Notes under the pieces: generated by a model
Databases searched by the model: none
What the model was told of the DNA's origin: nothing
Seen by the model: the letters and a program-made list of their open reading frames with translations, nothing else
NCBI GenBank assembly: GCA_027704905.1
Contig: CM051019.1
Location: 24,912,986 to 24,976,985 of the forward strand
Length of the DNA stretch: 64,000 nt
Reading direction: 5' to 3'
DNA from: Muraenolepis orangiensis
Taxonomy: Eukaryota; Chordata; Actinopteri; Gadiformes; Muraenolepididae
In this document: piece by piece, positions 22,586 through 32,389 of the stretch
How positions within the stretch are numbered: position 1 is the stretch's first letter
Layout: the number at the start of each line of letters is the position of its first letter
Translations under genes and position numbers: made by a program

Positions 22586-23060
22586 GTTTTGATGTTTCCC
22601 TTTGAACATAACAGTAAAAGGACTTAAGCTGCCTAACCTCCAGTAAATCCTGTTCATCTCCCCTCAAAACAACACTACTTTTGTTTCAGTCAACCTCATC
22701 CGTGGAATGACACAAGGACACAAACCGTTTCAGTCCTTGAATGGTAGATTCCTTAATATAATATTGATCATTTCATCGATATTAGTAAACCCATACAATG
22801 AGGGTACAAGAAACAAACTTGAGAAACAACTTATTCTGGAGGCAGACAAGCAACTAGACTGAAACTGAATGCCGGGCTTTTAAACAAATAAAGCTTTATC
22901 GAATTAAATATCCAATAAAATGTGGTCAATAACGTGGCAGCAAGCCAACGCCTTAAGGCATGCTGGAGTCTGCTCAAGTTGGTTTGAGTTCTTTAGAAAC
23001 TGCTGACCTTACTAGGATGTTACGCACAACCATCTCTAGCATCTCTAACACCTTTTGCAG
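22586..23060. other. Possible intron of the gene at 23061-23885
   Basis: Unique, moderately AT-rich sequence with no clear repeat. No exon can be supported here. Confidence 0.4.
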
Positions 23061-23080
23061 GTACTGTGAGATCCCACCAA
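23061..23080 (+). CDS. Possible 20-nt exon upstream of the unidentified host gene exons
   Basis: ccttttgcag precedes and gtgagt follows. In the phase that joins to 23132 it reads (x)TVRSHQ. Splice signals are good, but the exon is tiny. Confidence 0.3.
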
Positions 23081-23131
23081 GTGAGTTTCAGAGTGATGAG
23101 ATGAGAGTGATCCAATGTATGTTGTCCACAG

Positions 23132-23294
23132 CGTAGCCCTGAAAGATACCATTCACCAGATGTCAAAGAGATGCTGCTGCTGTCCTACTTGGAGGAGAAT
23201 GAAGACTCAGTGTTCAGTGATGTGGAGGACACCTGCCTGGCCAGAGAACTACAGATGGACCAAGTTCACTCCACTCCCACCATTGTTGTGTCTG
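23132..23294 (+). CDS. Internal exon, unidentified host gene
   Basis: Acceptor gttgtccacag, donor gtaagt. Phase 0 in, phase 1 out. It encodes RSPERYHSPDVKEMLLLSYL, then an acidic stretch (EENEDSVFSDVEDTC) and DQVHSTPTIVVSG. TPTIVVSG next to acidic residues looks a little like a SUMO-interacting motif, but this is only a resemblance. The frame is open and the composition is like real protein. No repeat copy of it is seen elsewhere in the window. Confidence 0.65.
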
Positions 23295-23398
23295 GTAAGT
23301 TCACATTTTCTTTCTTGGACATTCTTCATATATCTTGAGCACATATACGCTCAAATTGTTGAAATGTTTTTTAGTTAGAATGATGTTTTTCTTTTAAG

Positions 23399-23567
23399 GA
23401 CGGTCCCGCTATTCTTCAAGAAGACGGTTCTTGCCGAGTGTGGATCAACACATGGTCCAGGACAACATCCCCTCTTGGGTTCTGCCCTGTGATGTTTGGG
23501 AGCTGTTATTGATCAACATCCATTACCCATCATCACAGTTGGCATCAACGCTGGAGTTTCTGCAGAG
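23399..23567 (+). CDS. Internal exon, unidentified host gene
   Basis: Acceptor tttcttttaag, donor gtgtgt. Phase 1 in, phase 2 out. It encodes RSRYSSRRRFLPSVDQHMV, DNIPSWVLPCDVWELLLINI and HYPSSQLASTLEFLQ. The Leu/Trp-rich amphipathic pattern suggests a folded helical region. The exact phase match on both sides supports three consecutive exons of one gene. Confidence 0.65.
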
Positions 23568-23746
23568 GTGTGTCTTTTTGGATGGACTTTAGTCAACATG
23601 TTTGCTTTATTTAACTGAAACAAATCTGCAGTTACTTGGGGGTTTTACATTTAAAAGAATAACTTGAATACAATTAGGATTTTTTCGTTGTCAACAATGC
23701 TATTTTATTATTAATACAGGCCTCTATTTTTCCTCCATTTCCCAAG

Positions 23747-23885
23747 GTGTTTCTTCTCCATCAACTGGGAGAAGGGCACTAAAGTGTTGAAGACCAACAT
23801 CCCGTCTGAACCTCAACCCCAGAGTCTTCACCTCCATTCAGGAACCTTCAGATCCCGAGTGGCTCACTGTCTGAATCAGGACTAA
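23747..23885 (+). CDS. Last coding exon, unidentified host gene
   Basis: Acceptor tccatttcccaag. Phase 2 in. It encodes CFFSINWEKGTKVLKTNIPS, EPQPQSLHLHSGTFRSRVAH and CLNQD, then TAA at 23883-23885. I do not recognise the protein. The last four exons together give about 160 residues of C-terminus. Upstream exons would have to lie further left, beyond the hAT and LINE insertions or outside the window. It may also be a relic. Confidence 0.6.
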
Positions 23886-25182
23886 ACTAAGTCAGATTGA
23901 TGGCATGTGATCGGCCCACTCAGTTTCTTTCATCTCATTATCTGCTCAGTTCAGTTGGGACAGAGTCTGTATGCTCTTGTATTTCCTTACCTTGTATTTT
24001 AATCCCAGTACCTCAATCTCAAACAATACCTTTGTTAAAAATGTATTCACAAAATTCACAAGTGGACCTTTAATAAAAACGTTTGGTACCCCTGGTATAG
24101 CGGGACCGCCCGGCGGGGCTAGAAAATCCTCATGGTTTGTGTGTTGTGTGTTGCTGTTTGTTACTTCCATGTCACCGGCGATAACTGTAATACGATATCA
24201 ATCAAACCGATAAAAGTAACACCCCGCATTTTACATCGTTGAGTCACACACGGGGGAGGGGGGGGGGCGGAGGGGGACAAGGAGGGTTTAAGTAGGGTCA
24301 ATGTTGCCGGACGATGCAGAAAATGCGCTTTGGTCGTCGGGGACAACCCCACCGCGTAAGGCTCTGCTCACCGGATCTCTCTGATGGGAATGAAACGTCC
24401 ACGAAGTTTCATTCAGGCCTCCGTTAGGTCCAATTGTCCCTCTATCTAACTGCTACCTTCATGTTATCATAGGTCCTCCTTGGGTCTGGTCCTGCCCTGC
24501 AGGGGGTCGTTGGCCTCCCACAAACCGCCACCGTCCACTAAATCCAACGCATTCCTGTGGGCCAAGCAGCCTCCATGGCGCCCATCCAGTCTTTCCTCTA
24601 GTGAAAGGTCCCGTCTTTACGTGAGACTCAACTCTGATCACCTCATGGTTTTGGTCCGTTGTAGCGGATGAGACGGGATCACTGGCGGTATCACTGTTTG
24701 TGTCTGGGTCTCGTGTCTATGGGGGTTCCGAGGGTTCCCCATTGGTCGAATCCACAAAGAAGGGCAATCGATAAATCGATATATTCTATAATTGATATAT
24801 CTATATTATGTCAGGGCATATGAACAAAGTAAACACAGGGCATTTAGTTGATGACATCTTTAATATAAAGCTCATCAAATCAATTACAATAAACACTTAA
24901 TACATTTGGACATACAGCTAAAATGGAAGATGTTTAATGTTGAGTTAATGTTCAACTTAACACACATAATAAAGCATGTATTCGATATTAAATAATGGAT
25001 ATTAAATAAGAACAGGTATTGAACTACTTTTCACTGTCCCCGTCAGTTGAGTATATGGCGCCCTCTAGAGGCCATCTAAATACTGGCCTTTTCATCCTAT
25101 AAGGAGAGAGCATTACATATCATATCAAGTTATTGTTCATGTTTTTGAACAAATCATCACATTGACATCTATATTCACATAC
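23886..25182. other. Non-coding stretch, 3' of the unidentified gene
   Basis: 24253-24285 has a G-rich run (gggggaggggggggggcggagg). 24750-25150 is AT-rich. No gene, repeat array or RNA gene is supported. Confidence 0.5.
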
Positions 25183-25218
25183 ATGACATAGCACAATGTT
25201 CGCATTGTGCTATGTCAT
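25183..25218. repeat. Perfect 16-bp hairpin with TTCG loop
   Basis: atgacatagcacaatg (25183-25198), ttcg, cattgtgctatgtcat (25203-25218). All 16 pairs match. No U-run follows and no gene ends here, so it is not a bacterial-style terminator. It may be the joined ends of a transposon. Confidence 0.8.
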
Positions 25219-25785
25219 TTTTGCGTTGTTGTCTGCTTCAGTTTGCTATGTTTCTAGATGCTAACACAACCGGAACCATGATTCTCCCGTCATGCTCATA
25301 TCTACACAAACAATATGCAAAACGAAAGCTGCACAGACCACAGATTATAACATTATTATATTATATTATTATATCATTGTGTTGTCGATGTATCTTTTAT
25401 ACTTCAGTTTTAGATGGATACCCCCTTCGTACTTTTCCTTCGTCTCATAGACGTAAACCAACTTTTTAAACTCAAACTCCATTCAACCGTAACAATGTTC
25501 CAAATTATTTAGAGCCAGAAATCTTTTGGAAAAACGTTTAAAAATAAAAAGTGAAAATGTTCAACAGTCAGTTTTTACATCGCAATTTCTTCAGAGAATT
25601 TCTAGTAAAGTTTTGTAAGCGGTAATTTGCGATAATTTGCGGTAATTCACTTGTTTTGCACTTTTTTCGTAGCTCATATGAAAAAGCACTTGGCAGTTAT
25701 TGACAAAAACATCGTGTTCACACACATGATGGTTAATATTATCAACACGGTTTTTTTGTTGTTGCTATTTTCATACAATTGATAA
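25219..25785. other. Non-coding AT-rich stretch
   Basis: One 85-codon ORF (25212-25469) has no recognisable features. Nothing else is seen. Confidence 0.4.
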
Positions 25786-25798
25786 CTGCTGCTGCTGC

Positions 25799-25837
<39 letters not shown>

Positions 25838-25863
25838 TGCTGCTGCTGCTGCTGCTGCTGCTG
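25786..25863. repeat. Compound triplet repeat (CTG)6(CCG)11(CTG)9
   Basis: Counted directly; 26 pure triplets. On the minus strand a 76-codon ORF (25771-26001) translates it as Gln/Arg runs after SAPVTSPYTTQQTTPPS-like text. Whether that ORF is real cannot be told. Confidence 0.95.
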
Positions 25864-26045
25864 CCTCCATTTCATCACATACTCGTCTGCGGACTTCACG
25901 TCATTTTGGCCGCTTGTTGACCTCACGTCATTTCGGCCGTTTGTTGACGGTGGCGTAGTCTGTTGCGTTGTGTATGGCGAGGTCACCGGCGCTCTCGACA
26001 TGTCCGGGAGGGGCCCTCACTGAGGCGTAGGTCACCTGTATGTTA

Positions 26046-26098
26046 TTCAAGATTCAAGATTCAAGATAACTTTATTTATCCCGAGGGAAATTAAGGAA
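26046..26098 (-). mobile_element. Isolated 3' end of a LINE B-family element
   Basis: (ttcaaga)n followed by taactttatttatcccgagg gaaattaagg, the same 3' end as LINE B at 11150-11200. It is a severely 5'-truncated insertion. A (TA)n follows at 26099-26120. Confidence 0.75.
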
Positions 26099-26227
26099 TA
26101 TATATATATATATATATATGTTATATTGATGACTTGATGGAATATCCGTTAACTGAATGTTGTTCCATGTTCCACTTCCTTCCACGATGTCCCGTGACCT
26201 GATGCGCTGCACCACGATGTCACGTGG

Positions 26228-26581
26228 GCCGTGTCCCACTCACTAGTCACTATATGTAGTAGTGCTGTCCCAATGTAGTGAGAATTATTTAGCCCTATAT
26301 ATATCCCACAATGCATCGTGAAAAGTAGTCTTGAACCATTGGTCACAAACCAAGTAGGCCTATATATCCAACCATGCATTACGCTGCAAGACAAATGGCA
26401 GATGGACAAGCGACATCCACCGACGTAGATCTAGCACGTACAATTATGAGACAGCAATGACGTCATTAACGGTGATTTGTAGTATTTTTCTTTCGTTTTG
26501 CTGAGGATTTAGCAAACAATGCTCTACAATGAACTCCAAAGGCAGAGAATAGGGAATGAGGGAATGATTTCGGACACAGCC
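26228..26581. mobile_element. MITE-like element, copy 2
   Basis: Starts ggccgtgtcccactcactag and ends gaatgatttcggacacagcc. Terminal inverted repeats are better preserved than in copy 1. The antisense ORF inside (26149-26409) is not supported. Confidence 0.7.
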
Positions 26582-27614
26582 ACGGTGCTATGCTATATTT
26601 GAATAAACAGTCAAATAGACAGCAAGCCTGAATCCATTCACTCTAGCCCAATTGTATTTATAGAGAACATTGTATTACACCACGCTCCCTTACAGACGGT
26701 CCTTATAGACGGTCCCTTGTACCAGTGCGCATGAGCAACCAGAACGGAACCAGATATCATTGTAAACACACCCACGTTTCAACCTGCTCAATACTTGTTT
26801 ATTTATTGTCATTTCATGCTGTTTCTTTCTAAGTAAAGTGATCGAACAAATAGAACTCTGTTCTTATTTACTTTACCTATTATTATTTTTTGCCGCTCAT
26901 GTGTTACCTGTCTGTTTTGCTAATATTATTTGATGTTTATTTATTCATTCTAAAATAATTCATGCAAAAACTTAAAACCAATTATTTAACCTATTTTACA
27001 TACTGAGAAATGATTATCTCTTTCCTGGTAATTAGTTTCTCTGCGTCTCCTTTAAAACCCTCTGGCGCCCCCGAGGGGAGATGAGCCGCCTCACACTTTG
27101 AAAACCCCCTGATCTCAAGGAGCCCGGTTTACCTGCTGCCATGGGTCCACGGTCCTCTGTCCCTCGGTCAGGACAATAGAGGCGTACATTAGACTTCCGT
27201 CCGGATGTCCTTCCGCACCGCTTGGCTGGTTGTGGAGTTAGATGCATTACTACGCTTGATTCAATGACATTCATGACATTTCGTACAGGGTTTTCAGATG
27301 AATCCATGCCATGTATTTCACAAGCCAGGTCATAATTGTATGAATAAACAATTATGTGTGCGTGTGTGTGTGTGTGTTTAAAATGAAAGGATGACTGGAA
27401 GTCTCACCTGGTCATGACTGGCTGCTGGACCTCTGATTGGCTGGTCGTCGCTGACGGAGCTCAGACCCTGAACCCAATACAGTAACCCAGTCACTCCTCG
27501 CCTGTTTTTGGTCTCATGATCCCACAATTTCAGCTCAGAATTCTTCTTCTTACGTTAGTTGTGCATCATTGTTAAACCAGGGGTATCAAAGACTATGACA
27601 GAGGACCTTCCTCC

Positions 27615-27658
<44 letters not shown>

Positions 27659-28055
27659 CTGAATGGTGACAGTCCTATTGAAACAATCAGGCAAGAAGCC
27701 TCAGGTAAATATTACATCTTTGAATAAATAGTATATTAGACAGCAAGATAGAATCCACACAATATCCATCACAATAATAATATTTATAAATGTACTTAAT
27801 TACTTTTGCCGCTTCAGTTTTGCCACGGCAGGCTCACGCCACCAGACTGCTGGTGTGAGAAACCTCTAAATGTTGCTATAAATTGACTTTAATCAATTCA
27901 TTCAAAAGTAATTCATTCAAAATCATAAAACATGTTTTTAATAATTCTTTTAAACCCCTGGTTTAAGGATGGTCAGGATGATGATAATGTCCCAGTGAAT
28001 GTGTTGACACTGTGATGATGAGTAGTCGTTTGGTTCATTAGACATTCTGGCCTTA
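26582..28055. other. Non-coding stretch with a receptor-block fragment and (CA)n
   Basis: 27026-27060 (attagtttctctgcgtctcc plus tttaaaaccctctgg) resembles the flank of the 26-bp minisatellite in minus orientation, so it is a diverged scrap of the receptor block. (GT)n lies at 27358-27378 and (CA)n at 27617-27652. No gene is seen. The sequence is the left host flank of the retrovirus. Confidence 0.5.
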
Positions 28056-28059
28056 CAGA
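28056..28059. repeat. Retroviral target-site duplication, left (CAGA)
   Basis: Matches 40644-40647 exactly. The host text would join as ...cctta CAGA caag.... Confidence 0.85.
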
Positions 28060-28546
28060 TGTAGTATAATTTCTACTCGGTGGAATAAGAATCTTCTCAG
28101 AGGTCCGGATACTAAGTTCAAGGTGTTTATTGAACAAAGCATCAAATGAAAGCATCTGCTGCAGCGAGATGGAGCCTGCCGTGCCAATTCGCAGAACTGG
28201 CGACGCGCTCCTTTACCAAACATTATATAGACAATAGCATCATAAAACATCCACTACTCCTAGTGGTCAAAGTAACAAACATCAACTTAATACTATTGGT
28301 CTGAGAGGTACAACCAGCACTCTGGTTGGTCACGGTGTCTTCATCGTCACGTCACAAGTTTACGGCTCAAACCCCCAAGGGGGGTCGCATTCCTGGCCAT
28401 ATCTGCTGGTCGCATCTCTGGCAACCCCAGGGGGTTGCATTCCTGGCAACGCCTTTTGGTCACCTCAACACGCATGGCCCTTACAATGCATACAGTATCA
28501 CAGATAGTGTTTTAGTTTTATACCTAGTGTATAAAAATACACTACA
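28060..28546 (-). repeat. 3' LTR of the endogenous retrovirus
   Basis: 487 bp. On the minus strand it begins TGTAGTG and ends ACTACA (TG...CA). By eye it differs from the 5' LTR at one base (tttagtttta here, tttagattta at the other end). Confidence 0.95.
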
Positions 28547-28558
28547 TATCCCCCCTTT
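28547..28558 (-). promoter_or_regulatory. Polypurine tract of the endogenous retrovirus
   Basis: On the minus strand, CCAAAGGGGGGATA directly precedes the 3' LTR. This is the expected plus-strand primer of reverse transcription. Confidence 0.75.
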
Positions 28559-30296
28559 GGGACTCTAACACAAAAATGTTCACACAAATAAAAAAAACAT
28601 CATATACCTTCAATTGCATCATCATTCTGTTTCACAATTAACAGTGCAATTAACATATTATTCACATAAAGAGTCATAGCACAATTTGACTGACAATTTG
28701 AAAATCCATATGCGATTGTACTGCATACAGTGTAACATCATTGAAAAACCACAGTCACTGTTCTCCTTCAGGACTTCCTGTAAAATTAATTGTTCACAAG
28801 GTTCATGCATGCGTTAGTTCAAGCATTGCAACTCTGATTAAACCCCTTTCTGTGAATATTGCATAATGTAGTATTATTACTCTCTGGTATCTCAGTAAAT
28901 ATACTCTCTGATAAATATGTATATATGTAGCACAGAATGAAAACTCTGCTTTTCAGAAAAAAACACCACTGTCCATGTTTTCTTATGCAAGATTACATTC
29001 CTTAAGGTCTTCATTTATGATTCACCATTCCCTGGGGGGAATTAAGCACAAAACATTAAACACAATCAAAACAAACACAAAATCTGTTAATCTGATACGA
29101 ATAGGCTTCATAACCATTAAACCACACTTATATATATATATATATGTATAGTATGATTGCATTATATCAAAAACATATTGAAAAATGAAATCTTAGTTAA
29201 TCAAAATCAATGGGATGAGTTGACCCATCATACCTGTAATACCAATTCTAAGGTATCTCAACTTTCCCATTATCATCCTGATAAAAGATATTATACGATC
29301 AGTGGTCCTAGGGGGCCCATGATTCCCTAAACCAGGTTTTTTATGGTCCTAGGGGGCCCATGATTCCCTAAATCAGGTATTTTATCTATGTGCTGTTGTA
29401 GCAAATCTTCTTAATGTTGCTGTAGAAGAAAAACCCCTGTTATCTGCATGGTGTGATGTTATTCAATGGAATCCATATGTAGGTTGTGTTGGACTGCAAC
29501 CGCTGAGACGTATCCAAGGTCCACATCTATCAGGATGGCAGATGATGTGACTTGGATCTGGTATGATCGCTTCACGTTTGACTGGACCCACGTTGGTTTT
29601 AAGATGCAGACGTATACCCAGTCCTCAACCTGGGGTGATGGTTTGCCTGAGGTTGGATCGGCTGCCTGCTCCTATTCAAACAAACACTCATAGACAGATG
29701 TGAGGCATTTTATACATGTAGCTAGCATCTTCTAGCTGCTTTGGTTCCTCACTGTGTCCAAGTATCCTATAAGGGACAAACATGTTAGTTAAGCCTCTCC
29801 ACATTATTTAAATTCAATGTAATTGTTCCATTAGCCCTTTCCACTAGTCCTGTTGACTCTGAATAATAGACCAAAAAATACATTGTATTGTTGTACACTG
29901 CAAAACAACATTGATAAAACAAAAAATAAAAAATAAATAATACACATAAAGGAAATAAATGAAATGCAACAATGCTACCACAAACAAATCTCAATAAAAC
30001 TTGCAAAGTAAATCCTTCAATACACACAAATAAATTCCCCAATGAAACACAAGATCAGCTTCATCTTGTGGTCACCAGGGTTCCAAAGGAAAACTCAGTC
30101 AGTCTGCAGTCTGACCAAGCATCCAGAAACATAATTCAAAACAAATACAACAAAAAGATCAAAAATAAAAATTCAATTGAAATATGAATGGATGAGTATT
30201 TGCCAACTTAGGTCTGTCCATCATTTATTGTCTTTCACAGTATTTTGAATAATTGTCCCTGTCCTAGGCGCATCCCTTCAAACATCTATAACCTCT
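28559..30296 (-). other. Retroviral 3' region without supported coding
   Basis: About 1.7 kb of AT-rich sequence between the membrane-tail ORF and the polypurine tract. It holds a roughly 45-bp direct repeat (ggtcctagggggcccatgat at about 29304 and 29344). ORFs at 29466 (+) and 29785 (-) show no family features. This length is unusual for a retrovirus 3' end and suggests extra captured or inserted sequence. Confidence 0.5.
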
Positions 30297-30530
30297 TCAC
30301 ACACTCTGATGTTTAAGTACTGTGTACCGATCTTTAGGAATTGAACACACACATCGGCCTTCATACTCTTCTGCTCTCATGATAGCCATCTGAACTGCCT
30401 GTATATTCATCGCTGTACCAATACCCCTTGTTATCATTCCTCGTATGATAGGAATAGCACAACTGATTATCAGGATCACAACAATTAGACCAACTCCAAA
30501 GCCTGGTTGTGTTGCTTCTATTGGAGTCCT
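30297..30530 (-). pseudogene. Env-like transmembrane tail in the retrovirus, out of frame with the Ig ORF
   Basis: The frame reads a hydrophobic segment FGVGLIVVILIISCAI, then PIIRGMITRGIGTAMN and a 30-residue polar tail ending at 30297. A hydrophobic stretch followed by C-x-I-P-I-I-R is typical of the membrane anchor and cytoplasmic start of fish retroviral Env TM subunits. The segment lies just downstream of the Ig ORF but in another frame. The open region in this frame begins well upstream, overlapping the end of the Ig ORF, so a frameshift between the two is likely. No fusion peptide, heptad region or CX6CC motif is visible. Confidence 0.5.
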
Positions 30531-30997
30531 TCTGGATCTTGTGGGATTCTGGTTACGATAGTCAAGGCTATACTCGCAGTGGAGGCTTCTGTGTTCAGAT
30601 AATCCGGTCTCAGTGTGTTGATGATGGTAGAGACAAAGATTGTACTTGAGTTTGAGGGAGCTGGTTTCAAAGTACTGCGTGGACTTAGAGTCATACGAGT
30701 TTCTGGTTTCATTGAAGTTGCTAATGGTTGTGTTAGATTTCCACTGTTCTCTTGTATTGTTAGGGTTGTATTCTTATAGTTAAACAAAGGAAAATTCGGA
30801 TCTCTGCATTCATATTGTCCTTCATCTTCCTGTTTGACATCTTTGATGAGGAGTGAACAATTCCAAAATTGTTTCATTCTGTTTTCATGTGTGGAATTTG
30901 AGTGTAATTCGCTGAGTTTCCTGTTTTGTTTTGTCCATACAGCGTCTGCTTTATAGAGTCCAACGTTACATGGGAGTATGACTGAGCTCCCTTTCAT
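30518..30997 (-). CDS. V-type Ig-domain ORF in the env position of the retrovirus
   Basis: 159 codons. MKGSSVILPCNVG supplies the first Ig Cys and KADAVWTKQNRK the core Trp. CSLLIKDVKQEDEGQYECRD gives the L-x-I ... D-x-G-x-Y-x-C signature with the second Cys. After the domain comes a Thr/Ser/Pro-rich stalk (about residues 84-150). The pattern is close to the host-like Ig exon at 6056-6408 (CSLVIKKMGQKDGGGYMCRQ). The upstream frame is open except for a TAA at 31007-31009, four codons before the Met. It has no intron. Position, lack of introns and the Env-like tail downstream suggest a captured host Ig domain or an Env whose surface part is replaced. Role unknown. Confidence 0.7.
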   Translation of the reverse strand: MKGSSVILPCNVGLYKADAVWTKQNRKLSELHSNSTHENRMKQFWNCSLLIKDVKQEDEGQYECRDPNFPLFNYKNTTLTIQENSGNLTQPLATSMKPETRMTLSPRSTLKPAPSNSSTIFVSTIINTLRPDYLNTEASTASIALTIVTRIPQDPEGLQ

Positions 30998-31006
30998 TCC
31001 TGTGAC

Positions 31007-31339
31007 TTAATTTCCTTGTCTTGCTCGTCGATTTCTCCTCAGAGACTTATGCCGTGTTGACATCTCCAATGTCGTAGTCTTTGAGTCGAATAGGTTTGAC
31101 CGAGGTTCTGACTGGCCTTGAGCGTTTTGGCTGGACTGGATCAGGGCATTTCTTTGGTTCTCTGGAGTCAGTGGGGGAGGCCTCACGGCCTCTTGGGTTT
31201 GGCTCTGGTTGTTCTGGAACATCCCGTAAATCAAGTGCATTGAACCCTCCGTGCTGTGCATCTTCTGGGAACTGGCACTCGGCATCACTTGGAAAAGGAG
31301 ATATATGATCATCCATATTCTCAATGTCATCATCCGAGT
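31007..31339 (-). other. Leader-like segment in a frame overlapping the 3' end of pol
   Basis: In the frame shared with the Ig ORF, about 31333-31265 reads MTLRIWMIIYLLFQVMPSAS, hydrophobic and ending in small residues like a signal peptide. The frame then runs to a basic RRNRRAR stretch and stops at TAA 31007-31009. It overlaps the pol tail. Env leaders overlapping pol are normal in retroviruses, but this reading could be an accident of the acidic pol codons. Confidence 0.3.
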
Positions 31340-31769
31340 CGGGAGCAGTACCTCTGTTTTGAGGTGGTGCCTCCTTTTCTTCTCCTTTTGGTACCTCCTC
31401 CTCATCTCGGTCTGTTGGTGCCTTAATGCAGTGATGTAGGTGGTACCAAGTCGGAGATCCCTTGATCTGAATTGCAGTTCTTGTGGTGCGGATGACTTCA
31501 AATGGTCCCTCTCGTCGGGCGTCATGCCACGTCCTCCGGTAGATCTTGACAAACACTTTGTCGCCTGGTTGAATGGCGTCTTTTCGCTCCTTCAAGTCCT
31601 CCTGTGCCTGTTTCTGGGCGACATAAACAGATATGTTTCTCAAACAAACCATGCATCTTCCTATGACATGGTCAATTCTTTCCAACAAATATGGAGCCCA
31701 AAATCCATATTCATTTGTGATCTTCCTTCTCACTTCTCCCCTTGCTACATGGGCTGGCTCCCCTGGCAA
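31047..31769 (-). pseudogene. Integrase C-terminal region of the retroviral pol
   Basis: 240 codons in frame. QPGDKVFVKIYRRTWHDARR and GPFEVIRTTRTAIQIKGSPT then WYHLHHCIKA match the SH3-like C-terminal domain of gammaretroviral-type integrase. A long acidic, Pro-rich tail ends at 31047. The HHCC and DDE parts are absent upstream. Around 31770 the text meets a short remnant (31770-32020) in a different frame. Confidence 0.8.
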
Positions 31770-32026
31770 GCCAGTGTAGCACCTTCAATTTTATGCTCTT
31801 GGTTCAGATAATCATCTCTGTTTATCTTCATAGCCGCTCCTTGTCGTCCCAAAATTATGCAGCCGGAACCGAGTTGAGTTTGTTCAGGTTGGTGTTTTAG
31901 CCAATCGTCTGGGTCAGATTTGGTGGCATCCTTCGAGTACTGAAGCGTACAGTGTGATGGATATTCAGGTTGTTTAGCACCGGGGATGTTTGCAGAAATG
32001 AACTTCTCCCACAGTTTTGCTGGTTC
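31770..32026 (-). pseudogene. Retroviral pol remnant on the far side of LINE C
   Basis: The minus-strand frame is open and protein-like (KLWEKFISANIPGAKQ, YPSHCTLQYSKDA), and is in register with the protease remnant across the LINE C target site. It lies where RT would be expected to begin, but no RT motif is present before the integrase end. About 2 kb of pol (RT, RNase H, integrase core) is therefore deleted. Confidence 0.55.
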
Positions 32027-32050
32027 GGATGGAGTATGGCGCCGTACGAG

Positions 32051-32389
32051 ATGGCTGCCGTGTCGCGAGCTCCCGCACGACGACGCAGTTTTTTGTTATT
32101 TATTCTTTTTATCGCAACTATTTTAGTTCAGGATGTTAGCAGCAAGTTCACTTATAACTTTTGCACACTTCGGGAGATCAGATCGACAGTCGCTCGCCGC
32201 CTACCGGAGTTTTTTCATTCTTTCGACTCGGACGTCCCGCCCGAAGTCACAGCTGGATTATCTCCGTCCATTTTGGGCACGATTACACGCAAGCGTCGCC
32301 GGAGGAAGCGAGGGAAGCGAGCCGGCGTGCTAGTCAGGCTGAGACGTCGATCCGATCGCCCCCCCACTACCCACCATTCTACTGGCTAA
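32051..32389 (+). CDS. LINE C N-terminal ORF with hydrophobic leader
   Basis: ATG at 32051. After an Arg-rich start (APARRRSF), residues about 14-31 are LLFILFIATILVQDVSS, a signal-peptide-like segment. Arg/Lys-rich text follows (TRKRRRRKRGKRAG). It ends by stop at 32389. The APE frame is already open at the C7 run (about 32357-32363), so a one-base length change in that run separates the two. Confidence 0.7.
   Translation: MAAVSRAPARRRSFLLFILFIATILVQDVSSKFTYNFCTLREIRSTVARRLPEFFHSFDSDVPPEVTAGLSPSILGTITRKRRRRKRGKRAGVLVRLRRRSDRPPTTHHSTG

Noticed and set aside
22237..22667. Minus-strand MQGVSHAR-type ORFs
   Set aside because: 16-bp minisatellite translated in three frames.
23946..24213. ORFs of 74-80 codons after the host gene
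   Set aside because: No motif, opposite strands overlapping, typical random length.
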